Below, in pieces: positions 56,885 to 64,000 of a stretch of 64,000 nucleotides of DNA; within the stretch, counting starts at the first letter, position 1; every line of letters begins with the position of its first letter. The notes under the pieces were generated by a model. That model was not told the origin of the DNA and searched no databases. It worked only from the letters and a program-made list of their open reading frames with translations. The position numbers were made by a program, and so were the translations under genes. Source of the DNA: Paenibacillus sp. FSL R5-0490 (GTDB lineage: Bacteria; Bacillota; Bacilli; Bacillales; Cytobacillaceae); NCBI RefSeq assembly GCF_001956215.1, contig NZ_MRTQ01000007.1:124001-188000 (forward strand). Reading direction: 5' to 3'.

Positions 56885-56986
56885 TCATGATCCAGCTTTA
56901 TGATCCTGTCTAAAAACAATAAATAGGACGACACACATACATAGAATAACGAAAAACAGCCAGAATACATCCGTAGCAAAGTCCAT
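56885..56986 (-). CDS. 33-residue single-helix membrane peptide
   Basis: MDFATDVFWLFFVILCMCVV followed by LFIVFRQDHKAGS, from ATG 56986 with a perfect GGAGG 7 bp upstream. One hydrophobic helix with two cysteines and a short charged tail. Below most annotation thresholds. It is divergent from the small gene at 57039 with only 52 bp between starts. Function unknown. Confidence 0.55.
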   Translation of the reverse strand: MDFATDVFWLFFVILCMCVVLFIVFRQDHKAGS

Positions 56987-57038
56987 CCCACTACCTCCAT
57001 TTAAGTATTTGCCCCACTTTAAAAAGAAAGCGGTGAAA

Positions 57039-57227
57039 ATGTTGAGTAAGAGTAAACGAATATTACTAAGCCTATTTGCCATCCTCATTTGCCTTGCGCT
57101 ATTTGTGATTGGAATCCTATTTGCCGGAAAAATGCCTTTCCTAACCGTGCTGGGGATAGCCGGACTTAGCGGAATCTATTATGTTGTGTTCCGGCTTGTA
57201 AGGACATCAGCGAAGATAGAAAAATAG
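57039..57227 (+). CDS. Small two-helix membrane protein
   Basis: 62 residues from ATG 57039: MLSKSKRILLSLFAILICLA, then FVIGILFAGKMPFLTVLGIAG and SGIYYVVFRLVRTSAKIEK. GCGGTG upstream is a modest ribosome binding site. The following PPOX gene starts 22 bp after its stop, so the two may be co-transcribed. No family was recognised. Confidence 0.6.
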   Translation: MLSKSKRILLSLFAILICLALFVIGILFAGKMPFLTVLGIAGLSGIYYVVFRLVRTSAKIEK

Positions 57228-57249
57228 CTTAGATGAAAAGGAGATAAAT

Positions 57250-57888
57250 ATGAATACATTTAAAAATATCATAACCACAAAAGAAGAATTTGCGTCTTTT
57301 CGGGAGGAAATCGGCAAGCCGAGTGCACGTGCCGCCGGCAAAGTCATCACTTTCATCGATGAGCACTGCATTGATTTTATTTCCAAGTCGCCTTTTTTAA
57401 CGATGTCCACTTCAAATGCAGCCGGGAAATGTGATGTTTCGCCAAGGGGGGATGCCCCCGGGTTTGTGACAGTTCTTGATGAGCAGCATCTATTTATTCC
57501 GGAACGGCCGGGGAATCGAAGAATGGATACCGCTCATAATCTTATCGAAAACCCCAACATTGGTCTTCTTTTTCTCATACCAGGACTTGGAGAAACACTA
57601 AGAATTAATGGTAAAGCTTACATATGCCGTGACCCGGAGCTCTTAGAAATGAGTATAGCCAATGGCCGCACTCCTTTATTTGGCATTTTAGTAGAAGCAG
57701 AGGAATGCTTTATCCATTGTGCAAAGGCATTGATCCGATCGGGATTATGGAACGGGGAGTCCTGGCCTGCGAAAGAAGCCCTTCCTTCCGCCCCTGCTAT
57801 GCTGGCAGCCCATACAAACCTGCCGAATCAAACCGCTGAACAAGTGGCGAAGGATCTTCAGGAAAGTTATAAAAACAGATTGTATTAA
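57250..57888 (+). CDS. FMN-dependent pyridoxamine-phosphate-oxidase-fold protein (MSMEG_1061-like)
   Basis: 212 residues with AAAAGGAG before the ATG. The split-barrel FMN fold shows in HCIDFISKSPFLTMSTSNAAG, CDVSPRGDAPGFV and the PGNRRMDTAHNLIENPNIGL segment (phosphate-binding Arg/Asn). Later: GLGETLRINGKAYICRDPEL and VEAEECFIHCAKALIRSGLW. These are hallmarks of the MSMEG_1061 PPOX subfamily, thought to be flavin/F420-type reductases rather than true PdxH. Substrate unknown. The MBL-fold gene follows 32 bp later. Confidence 0.88.
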   Translation: MNTFKNIITTKEEFASFREEIGKPSARAAGKVITFIDEHCIDFISKSPFLTMSTSNAAGKCDVSPRGDAPGFVTVLDEQHLFIPERPGNRRMDTAHNLIENPNIGLLFLIPGLGETLRINGKAYICRDPELLEMSIANGRTPLFGILVEAEECFIHCAKALIRSGLWNGESWPAKEALPSAPAMLAAHTNLPNQTAEQVAKDLQESYKNRLY

Positions 57889-57920
57889 ATATACGGCGCG
57901 AAAAAAGGAGCTGAACAGGT

Positions 57921-58739
57921 TTGCTGGTTAAAAAGAAAGCATCTGAGGGAAAGAAAAACGGCGTTTCCTATCTGAATGGCCAAATAAAGTTTCAGGGTGT
58001 TTCCTTAAACGTGCACAGCTATTTAACGGATGGAGTCTTAATTGACACCGGGGCACAGTCTCTCCATAAATTCTTTGAACCGTTCATTGATGAATCAGAC
58101 TTTGACCAGATCATGATTACCCATTTTCATGAAGACCATTCCGGCTGTGCGGCATATGCTGAAAAAACGAAGAAACTCCCTATCTATTTAAACGAAACAT
58201 CCATTCCTTCCTGTGAAAAAAGGGCTGATTACCCTTTATACAGAAAGCTTTTTTGGGGCAAAAGGAAGCCGTTTCGCGCCCAGGCGATTCCGGATTCCTT
58301 TTCCTCCCGAAAAGCGCACTGGGATGTCATCGACACTCCCGGACATGCTTTCGATCATAAAGCCTTTTTAAACCGGGAAACCGGCCAGCTGTTTACGGGG
58401 GATTTATTTGTCAGTGAGAAGACCAAGGTGGCTTTAGCAGAAGAAAGCATTCCGGAAATTATCCGCTCCCTTGAACGCGTTCTAACCTATGACTTTGAAG
58501 ATGTATTCTGCAGCCACGCAGGCTTTGTAGAAAATGGACGAGCAGCCCTTCAGCGAAAACGGGACTATTTGCTGTCCATCCAGGATGAAGTATCCTCACT
58601 GTATAAAGAAGGGAATTCCGCTGACGCGATCTGTCAGAAGCTGTTTCCAAAAAGATACCCCATCGTGAAATTTTCACGCGGCGAGTGGGATTCCAGGCAC
58701 ATCGTCACATCGATATTGGAGGAGTGCAGCTCACGGTAA
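57921..58739 (+). CDS. Metallo-beta-lactamase-fold hydrolase
   Basis: 272 residues from TTG 57921 (AAGGAG 10 bp upstream). The zinc motif HxHxDH is seen as THFHEDHSGCAAY (about residues 72-84). The further ligands are in DTPGHAFDH, TGDLFVSEKTKVAL and FCSHAGFV. The C-terminal helical part (RALQRKRDYLLSIQDEVSSL) resembles MBL proteins acting on thioesters or lactones. No sign of a true beta-lactamase (no signal peptide). Confidence 0.87.
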   Translation: MLVKKKASEGKKNGVSYLNGQIKFQGVSLNVHSYLTDGVLIDTGAQSLHKFFEPFIDESDFDQIMITHFHEDHSGCAAYAEKTKKLPIYLNETSIPSCEKRADYPLYRKLFWGKRKPFRAQAIPDSFSSRKAHWDVIDTPGHAFDHKAFLNRETGQLFTGDLFVSEKTKVALAEESIPEIIRSLERVLTYDFEDVFCSHAGFVENGRAALQRKRDYLLSIQDEVSSLYKEGNSADAICQKLFPKRYPIVKFSRGEWDSRHIVTSILEECSSR

Positions 58740-58875
58740 GCAGACTCGTCATGGAGCGAGTTTCTATGATTCACTGTCTCTATCTCCTTTGCCTGTTTTT
58801 ACATGGTTTTATTTCCCAATTTTCTTAATAATGATACAATTAAAATGTAATAATTTACATAAGGAGTGGATTCAT

Positions 58876-59364
58876 TTGTCTATCACCACTAATGGTAAAA
58901 CGATTATCAAAGAAGCTGCCATTCATTCACCAGTGGAATTCGTTTGGTATGCCTGGACGATTTCCGAAAGAGTGTCTGAGTGGTTTGCACCTGAAGCAGC
59001 CATTGAAGCCAGGGAAGGCGGGAAATATGAACTTTACTTCGTACCCGGAAATAAAACGGGAATGAATACCAGGGGCTGTAAAGTCACAAAGCTGAAGAAC
59101 GAAGAAGAGCTTCACTTTACCTGGAAAGGCCCAGACCAGTTCGAGTCCATCATGAACAATGAAGACGAATTAACCATTGTAAGTGTGAGCTTCAAGCCAA
59201 TCAATGAAACTGCAACCAACGTGATGGTGACACACAGTGGATTTAAAGATCATGAAGAATGGGCTGAAGCTATTAAATGGCACGAAATGGCTTGGGCAGG
59301 TGTGCTGGATAGTTTAAAATCCGCTCTGGAAAAGGGCAAAGGCAACTTATGCTGCCAGCCTTAA
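58876..59364 (+). CDS. SRPBCC/AHSA1-family protein
   Basis: 162 residues from TTG 58876 (AAGGAG 8 bp upstream); the frame to 58789 is an extension without a site. The helix-grip fold starts IIKEAAIHSPVEFVWYAWTI and continues WFAPEAAIEAREGGKYELYF, then VMVTHSGFKDHEEWAEAIKW, the usual AHSA1 (Aha1-like) pattern. Binds a hydrophobic ligand or a chaperone partner; role unknown. Confidence 0.88.
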   Translation: MSITTNGKTIIKEAAIHSPVEFVWYAWTISERVSEWFAPEAAIEAREGGKYELYFVPGNKTGMNTRGCKVTKLKNEEELHFTWKGPDQFESIMNNEDELTIVSVSFKPINETATNVMVTHSGFKDHEEWAEAIKWHEMAWAGVLDSLKSALEKGKGNLCCQP

Positions 59365-59450
59365 TCCAATTAGTAAAGAGAAATTTAATAGTCCTCTTTT
59401 TTTAAATAATCCACCAAAATAAAAGTGATTATGGCAACTCAAATGACGTA

Positions 59451-59494
59451 AAAAAGCAAAAGGGAGCTGCCTGACAAGAATTCGCTCCCTTTTC
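59451..59494. terminator. Bidirectional terminator
   Basis: AAAAGGGAGC pairs with GCTCCCTTTT around a 16-base loop, between converging genes. Confidence 0.8.
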
Positions 59495-59521
59495 TGCGTA
59501 AAAACTTTATTAAAATCCTTA

Positions 59522-60682
59522 CTACAACCCATCAAACCTCACTTCATACAGGTATTTCATCTGTTTTTCCAGAACCCAGGCCGGAATATGCGGGAATAGT
59601 GCATCTCGAAGAGCTACAGAAACACCGTTATTCAGCTGGGCCACCCTTCCAATCCTGTTTGACATTCTGGTAATTTGACTGGTCCGCCGTGTTCGTTCGT
59701 GTTCATATCTTCCCAATGCCTCTTTAATTGTGGGACTCCTTTTTAAATGACCTGCGAGGATGATTGCATCTTCAATAGACTGTCCGGCCCCTTGCCCCAG
59801 ATTGGGCGTCATGGCATGAGCTGAATCACCGAGCAAAACAATGTTCCCAAATACAAAGCGGCTGATTGGCGGGAGATCATAAATATCATGGTGAAGCAAT
59901 TGGTGATCAGACGTTTGTGCCAGTATGCCGGGGATTGGCTCGTGGTAGCCTTCAAATATCCTGGTCAAGTTCGATACAGTAAAGGCTCTTAATTGAGAAT
60001 CCTTTGCTTTGGCATTAACGCAGGCAAACCAATAAATTCGGTTGTCCGGCAATGGTACGATACCGAAGCGTCCTCCGCGGCCCCAGGTTTCTATAAATAT
60101 TTTTGGATCATAATCCCTCAAGTTCGGTCCTGCCTGCACAACCGCCCTCCAACAGGTGTATCCCGAATACCGTGGTTTTGCATTCGGCATCAGTGTTTCA
60201 CGTATGGTGGAGTGAATGCCATCCGCGGCGATCAGCAAATCCCCTTCCTCCGTTAAACCGTCTTCAAACCATACTCTCACTCCGGAGGCATTTTGTTCAA
60301 AACGCCTGCAAGTCTTTCCAGTATGAACAATTTGCTTCTGATCTAAAGCGCTCATTAGCAGCTCCAGGAGCTTTCCTCGCTCAATCGCAACATTATCAAG
60401 TCCATACTTGCGGCTGATTAAAGCTGTGTCCGTCCGCTGCAGGATTTTCCCTGCAGGTGTTAAGATGCGAAGTTCATCCAATGCCTTTCCTTCCTGAACA
60501 ACCTGATCTCCCACACCAAGCTGCTGCAATGCACGGACAGCATTTGCGCCAATTCCGAGCCCGGCACCTGCGAAACGCACTTCATGCTTACTTTCAAAAA
60601 CCTTCACTTCCATCCCTATTTTGCGAAGGGCAATGGCTGCGCTGAGCCCTCCGATGCCAGCGCCTATGATGATTGCTTTCAT
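59522..60682 (-). CDS. FAD-dependent aromatic-type monooxygenase
   Basis: 386 residues from ATG 60682 (GGTG 5 bp upstream). Class A flavoprotein hydroxylase: N-terminal MKAIIIGAGIGGLSAAIALR (GxGxxG), GDLLIAADGIHSTIRETLM (the DG fingerprint) and GDSAHAMTPNLGQGAGQSIE (the GD motif for FAD ribityl). The substrate domain includes YTCWRAVVQAGPN, seen in relatives of salicylate/urate-type hydroxylases. Uses NAD(P)H and O2; the substrate is not predictable. Not clustered with other ring-degrading genes. Confidence 0.9.
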   Translation of the reverse strand: MKAIIIGAGIGGLSAAIALRKIGMEVKVFESKHEVRFAGAGLGIGANAVRALQQLGVGDQVVQEGKALDELRILTPAGKILQRTDTALISRKYGLDNVAIERGKLLELLMSALDQKQIVHTGKTCRRFEQNASGVRVWFEDGLTEEGDLLIAADGIHSTIRETLMPNAKPRYSGYTCWRAVVQAGPNLRDYDPKIFIETWGRGGRFGIVPLPDNRIYWFACVNAKAKDSQLRAFTVSNLTRIFEGYHEPIPGILAQTSDHQLLHHDIYDLPPISRFVFGNIVLLGDSAHAMTPNLGQGAGQSIEDAIILAGHLKRSPTIKEALGRYEHERTRRTSQITRMSNRIGRVAQLNNGVSVALRDALFPHIPAWVLEKQMKYLYEVRFDGL

Positions 60683-60735
60683 CGTATCACCGCTTTCATG
60701 TACATATAATCCAACCATTGAATTAATCTACTATT

Positions 60736-60954
60736 TTATTTATTTCTTAACTTATTTAATTCTGGAATATGTTTATAAATATCCGATACTTTATCTACAA
60801 CCTCTAACTTCACTGCATCTCCGCCATTTCCCGTCATGGCAGTATTTATAAATCCATATATTAATCTCAGTAATGTTTTAGCATCAGCTTCTGTAAGATG
60901 ATTAACAGCATCTATCGTATTCTCAAACTCATTATTAACAGCAGTTTCTTTCAA
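60736..60954 (-). CDS. Small helical protein of unknown function
   Basis: 72 residues from TTG 60954, with a strong GGAGGA upstream. All-helical, acidic N-terminal half (ENTIDAVNHLTEADAKTLLR), no signal or membrane helix; the rest reads IYGFINTAMTGNGGDAVKLE and VSDIYKHIPELNKLRNK. No family was recognised. A+T-rich, like the following three genes. Confidence 0.65.
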   Translation of the reverse strand: MKETAVNNEFENTIDAVNHLTEADAKTLLRLIYGFINTAMTGNGGDAVKLEVVDKVSDIYKHIPELNKLRNK

Positions 60955-61019
60955 TGTAATTCCTCCAATAAGATTTCAATATCCTTCTTAAACAAACCTG
61001 CCCCTTTTATCGAATAAGA

Positions 61020-61052
61020 AAAAGCAATGCTTATTTGTGCATTGCCTGCTTT
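61020..61052 (-). terminator. Terminator of the GNAT gene
   Basis: GCAATGC-TTATTTGT-GCATTGC stem with TTTTTC on the minus strand. Confidence 0.8.
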
Positions 61053-61064
61053 CCTTCTGGACTG

Positions 61065-61517
61065 TTAAATAATACTTAACTCTAAATATTCGTCAGCTTC
61101 CTTAAACCCAAACTTCTTATATACAGGTCTTCCCATATCAGATGCACCAAGCCATATTCTTGATATACCAGATAGTTTGACTTCTTCAACTAATTTTGAT
61201 AATAAATTTTTTGCAATGCCTTGACCTCGGTAATTTTCGTGAGTGTACATATTTGCAATATATGCCTTTTTCCCGGTTTTATTGGTATAGCTAGGTGGGA
61301 AATCATAAAAAATTACTGCACCACAAGCTATAATTTGTTCACCATCTTCTACAAGCCATTGGATAAGCCTGCCCTCACTTAACTTTTCTCTAAAGAAAAC
61401 GGATAGTTCCTCATCAATATCAATACTTGGTTCTAACCCCTCATCAACTAATTGTTTTTTTCTTAGCTCAACCATTTTTTCAATATCGTTCAGGTTTGCT
61501 CTACGATATTTCAACAT
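61065..61517 (-). CDS. GNAT-family N-acetyltransferase
   Basis: 150 residues, AGGAG before the ATG. MLKYRRANLNDIEKMVELRK at the start, the acetyl-CoA loop NYRGQGIAKNLLSKLVEEVK, then SGISRIWLGASDMGRPVYKK and FGFKEADEYLELSII. Typical of small-molecule acetyltransferases, including some antibiotic-modifying ones, but the substrate is unknown. Visibly A+T-richer than the genes at 59.5 and 63.4 kb. Confidence 0.88.
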   Translation of the reverse strand: MLKYRRANLNDIEKMVELRKKQLVDEGLEPSIDIDEELSVFFREKLSEGRLIQWLVEDGEQIIACGAVIFYDFPPSYTNKTGKKAYIANMYTHENYRGQGIAKNLLSKLVEEVKLSGISRIWLGASDMGRPVYKKFGFKEADEYLELSII

Positions 61518-61645
61518 CTAATCACTCCTAACGATGAATTGTATTCTTCATTCTCATTAATAAAACCTTCTTAAACAAACCTGCCTGATTCAGCAGCTGA
61601 TCTTTACTATAAGCACCCTATTAGCTGGTTAAGTTGAAGATGATA

Positions 61646-62818
61646 TTAGCTTTTCCCCAAAGAAAACCCATCAAACAACCGTCCTCCGAAGGGTTGCAAG
61701 ACAGAATAAACTAATTGTATAACTTGATTTTTATTACCAGTCTTATAAAAAATATCAAAAGCATCTACAAAATGATTTGCGAACTCCTCATCGTAACTTC
61801 TCAATGAACGAATTACCCATTTAGATGCACCAATCCATTGACGGTTTGTTCTCAAAATGAATTCGCTTAATAATTCTGCAAGTGTATTAGCTATAAATAT
61901 TTCCTCTGCTCTAATAGAACAACCTATAAAATCATCCAGTGCATCCGTAATAAAATATCGCTTTGTATTTATAGTTTCTACTGACCATTCTTTTGGACCT
62001 TGACTTAATATATCCATAGCCTCTTTTTTTATGGAATCAATTATTCCAACATCTTTTAGGACAATTCCTTCTGAAACCATCCTTGGCATTGAAGGTCTCG
62101 CTCTTTCATAATCCATTTCAAAAAATTCCTTATATGTGGTTAAGTTATGTACAAATACCTCAATAGCCCACCCATATGCTATTAAGGACTCTCTGTAGGA
62201 TGAATGAAGGTTATTATCGAAAATAACAATATCAAGGTCAGAAGTTTCTGTTGCTTCACCTCGAACCACACTACCTGCTAAGAGAGCTCCCTGACAATTC
62301 GGAAAATGCTCATTAATAAATTGATGTGCTGCTTCGAACGGGGTTAACTTTTTTACTTTCCTCATTGAAGATAGACTTAAATAATGTGTTGAATTTGGAT
62401 AAATATTTTCCTTTAAAAACCCAAAGGAAGTATAAAATTTGTCTCCTTGTTCTGTATCTGTATGAAGTACTAATACCTTAAAAAAGTGTTTTGCATCGTT
62501 AATGATTTGGTTTAACAAAAGTCTTCCTAGACCATTTCTTCGATAATCCTTAGAAACATAAAACCTTCTCAGCCGTCCAACTTTTTCATCATTGGAAAAC
62601 GGATCTATATTAAGCCCTCCAATAGCAATCAGTACACCTTTTTTGTTAAATAAACCATATAAAGATTCCCCAGGCTTATTAAAGTTATTAGTGCCATTCT
62701 TATAATCATTAACTAATCTTTCAAGAAACCGAAAACCCTCATTTTTGCTTCCCCTAACTAAATGGGTTAAATCAATTTTAACCAAACTTTTTAATTGCTT
62801 CACTTTAAACTCTTCCAT
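61646..62818 (-). CDS. GNAT acetyltransferase - nucleotidyltransferase fusion protein
   Basis: 390 residues from ATG 62818 (GGAGG 5 bp upstream; an ATG at 62842 with GGGAG is an alternative). Residues about 1-150 form a GNAT domain (VGRLRRFYVSKDYRRNGLGR with the RRNGLG loop). From about 165 a Pol-beta-type minimal nucleotidyltransferase begins with GALLAGSVVRGEATETSDLD (GSxxxGxxxxxSDLD catalytic pair) and IVIF, followed by a helical C-terminal domain. Each half resembles an antibiotic-modifying class (AAC and ANT), but no drug can be assigned. Low G+C. Confidence 0.85.
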   Translation of the reverse strand: MEEFKVKQLKSLVKIDLTHLVRGSKNEGFRFLERLVNDYKNGTNNFNKPGESLYGLFNKKGVLIAIGGLNIDPFSNDEKVGRLRRFYVSKDYRRNGLGRLLLNQIINDAKHFFKVLVLHTDTEQGDKFYTSFGFLKENIYPNSTHYLSLSSMRKVKKLTPFEAAHQFINEHFPNCQGALLAGSVVRGEATETSDLDIVIFDNNLHSSYRESLIAYGWAIEVFVHNLTTYKEFFEMDYERARPSMPRMVSEGIVLKDVGIIDSIKKEAMDILSQGPKEWSVETINTKRYFITDALDDFIGCSIRAEEIFIANTLAELLSEFILRTNRQWIGASKWVIRSLRSYDEEFANHFVDAFDIFYKTGNKNQVIQLVYSVLQPFGGRLFDGFSLGKS

Positions 62819-62918
62819 ATCTTCCTCCGAAAAAGCTCTCATAATATAATTCTCCCAAGAAAATCTTCCTATATTTATACTGCAGCCGGTTCTCAAAGAC
62901 GCCTTTGTTCAATTGAAC

Positions 62919-63350
62919 TTATTCTATATCGCTTCTATATTTTTCAGGTAATAACTCCATGACATTACACTTTACCAATTCACTATTATAAGAAATGATG
63001 ACATCCGTTTCTTTGCCGTAATCACTAATTAACTCTCGACACATCCCACAGGGAGCAACCACCCAGCATTTCTCTATATCCTCGTGTGGGTGAGGATGGG
63101 CCACTGCTACTATTGTTTCAAATTCGTGTTCACCTTCAGATATAGACTTGCCAATAGCCATTGCTTCACCACATACAGTTATTCTCCCAACATTCGCTTC
63201 AACGTGAACTGCTGAAAATACATTACCAGATGTTGTTCTGACTGCTGAACCAATGTGATGCCGTCCATACCTGTAATTCTTTTCAATCACTTTTTCTGCT
63301 TCTTTTATCAATTCGTAGTCTTTATCTTCTAAAGGTCTTACTTTTAACAA
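62919..63350 (-). CDS. Cytidine-deaminase-fold protein, blasticidin-S-deaminase-like
   Basis: 143 residues from TTG 63350 (GGGGGAG 7 bp upstream). Zinc and catalytic residues are intact: VCGEAMAIG (C and proton-shuttling E) and APCGMCRELI (PCxxC). The N-terminal YRYGRHHIGSAVRTTSGNVF and HVEANVGRITVCGEA fit the CDA/blasticidin S deaminase group. It may deaminate cytidine or a nucleoside antibiotic. It is near, but not overlapping, the GNAT-NTase gene and in a similarly A+T-rich stretch. Confidence 0.87.
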   Translation of the reverse strand: MLKVRPLEDKDYELIKEAEKVIEKNYRYGRHHIGSAVRTTSGNVFSAVHVEANVGRITVCGEAMAIGKSISEGEHEFETIVAVAHPHPHEDIEKCWVVAPCGMCRELISDYGKETDVIISYNSELVKCNVMELLPEKYRSDIE

Positions 63351-63385
63351 AATAGATCTCCCCCATCTACTAGTCCACCGTTATC

Positions 63386-64000
63386 TTAATACATATCCTT
63401 CTGAGTAAAATTCCAAAACGCCACAGCCAGGCAGCCTGCCGTCCAGACTCCAAGCACGGTCAGTGAAAACGGCAGGGACATCCCTTCAATCGGCGGCGCC
63501 TGTCCTTCCAGGTAGTTAATCAGATCAAAGTTCAGATTCACTAGATATTTGGAGCTGGTCCAGCTTGAGCCGATGGAAGACAGCAGGGTGCCAGCGATTA
63601 ACACAGCCATCATGGCACCAATTCCCGTCGCTGTATTTTTCACCAGGACGGAGATCATCAGGCTGATCGTTCCAACGACCGCTGTTACCACCCACGCAAG
63701 CCCGGCTGACATCAGCAGGTATTCCCACATCGGCAGGGTATGAATGTACTCCGTTGAAAACTCCCCCGATGCAGAAGCTTGAAACCCGGTTAAGATAGGT
63801 GCGGTCCAGCCGTCATATCCGAGGACGATCCCTGAAACCCCATAACAGACGATTACCGTAACCGCCATCAGCATGGAGGTATACAGCAGCACCGTCAGCC
63901 ATTTCGCCATCAGGATCCACCACCGCTTAACCGGCCGGGACAGTAAGGTTTTGATTGTGCCATCATTGTATTCCCCGCTCACAATATCCGCCATGATAAT
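63386..64000 (-). CDS. ABC-2-type transporter permease, C-terminal part
   Basis: The gene continues past the right edge; about 205 residues are visible. IIMADIVSGEYNDGTIKTLL followed by SRPVKRWWILMAKWLTVLLY is the conserved ABC-2 motif (GEY..GT...LL..P.sR), with four or more helices after it, ending WNFTQKDMY. This family pairs with an ATPase, expected beyond the window. Exports drugs, lipids or peptides. G+C content is higher than in the neighbouring 60.7-63.4 kb genes. Confidence 0.88.
   Translation of the reverse strand: MIMADIVSGEYNDGTIKTLLSRPVKRWWILMAKWLTVLLYTSMLMAVTVIVCYGVSGIVLGYDGWTAPILTGFQASASGEFSTEYIHTLPMWEYLLMSAGLAWVVTAVVGTISLMISVLVKNTATGIGAMMAVLIAGTLLSSIGSSWTSSKYLVNLNFDLINYLEGQAPPIEGMSLPFSLTVLGVWTAGCLAVAFWNFTQKDMY

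Overview
The window reads as chromosomal DNA of an endospore-forming, low-to-moderate G+C Gram-positive bacterium of the family Bacillaceae. A Cytobacillus- or Mesobacillus-like genome is my inference; no sequence comparison was possible. The basis is a complete three-gene GerA-type germinant receptor operon, a PdaC-type polysaccharide deacetylase, a Blt/BltR efflux pair, an adaA-adaB/alkA alkylation-repair locus, two Bce-type peptide-antibiotic modules, strong AGGAGG ribosome binding sites, several TTG and GTG starts, and many intrinsic terminators with U-runs. There are no rRNA or tRNA genes, no CRISPR array, no intact insertion sequence and no phage structural genes. Both ends cut genes: an NSS symporter on the left and an ABC-2 permease on the right.

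Layout. 0-4 kb: a tryptophan-degrading kynU-kynB-kynA operon, with a symporter gene downstream and a divergent TetR regulator. The two face each other across overlapping promoters that share a dyad operator. 4-9.5 kb: single housekeeping-type genes (aminoglycoside-phosphotransferase-like, NUDIX, YqiG-type flavin oxidoreductase, GreA-like, VOC, GNAT-YoaP). 9.4-12 kb: blt/bltR, with a textbook 19-bp-spacer MerR promoter, and a cold-shock protein. 12.3-21.9 kb: two complete Bce-type detoxification/sensing modules (response regulator, intramembrane-sensing kinase, ABC ATPase, long permease). They are arranged differently, and a frameshifted membrane-protein pseudogene lies between them. 22-26.2 kb: small membrane and lipoproteins, a nitroreductase, and the alkylation-repair cluster. 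26-32 kb: a YitT protein, a GNAT, lipoproteins, a TsuA/YeeE sulfur transporter and PdaC. 32.4-36 kb: the GerA-type operon. 36-37 kb: an orphan C-terminal fragment of a DnaB-type helicase beside a GNAT gene. 37-50 kb: a secreted M6-type metalloprotease, a two-component system, a PadR/DUF2812 pair, a DUF3231 protein and a 1276-residue secreted subtilase.

50.5-56.7 kb holds the most cohesive catabolic unit. A PAS/AAA+ sigma-54 activator sits upstream of a consensus -24/-12 promoter that drives BKACE (beta-keto acid cleavage enzyme), a PanE-like reductase, a 45-residue membrane peptide, a sodium:solute symporter and a short-chain dehydrogenase. The substrate is unknown. 56.9-60.9 kb holds small enzymes and small membrane peptides. 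60.7-63.4 kb is an A+T-richer stretch with a GNAT, a GNAT-nucleotidyltransferase fusion and a blasticidin/cytidine-deaminase-like gene, all of antibiotic-modifying enzyme folds.

A second layer is the intergenic repeat DNA. A 52-bp-period tandem repeat occurs at four separate places. Unrelated arrays of about 21 bp period occur at 26.2 and 46.0 kb, and a degenerate 52-bp duplication at 36.1 kb. A dispersed palindrome with core GGGACAGG...GTCCC sits next to gene ends at least seven times. None of these looks coding. Start sites below were corrected wherever the ribosome binding site, an upstream terminator or a promoter showed that the longest open frame was too long.
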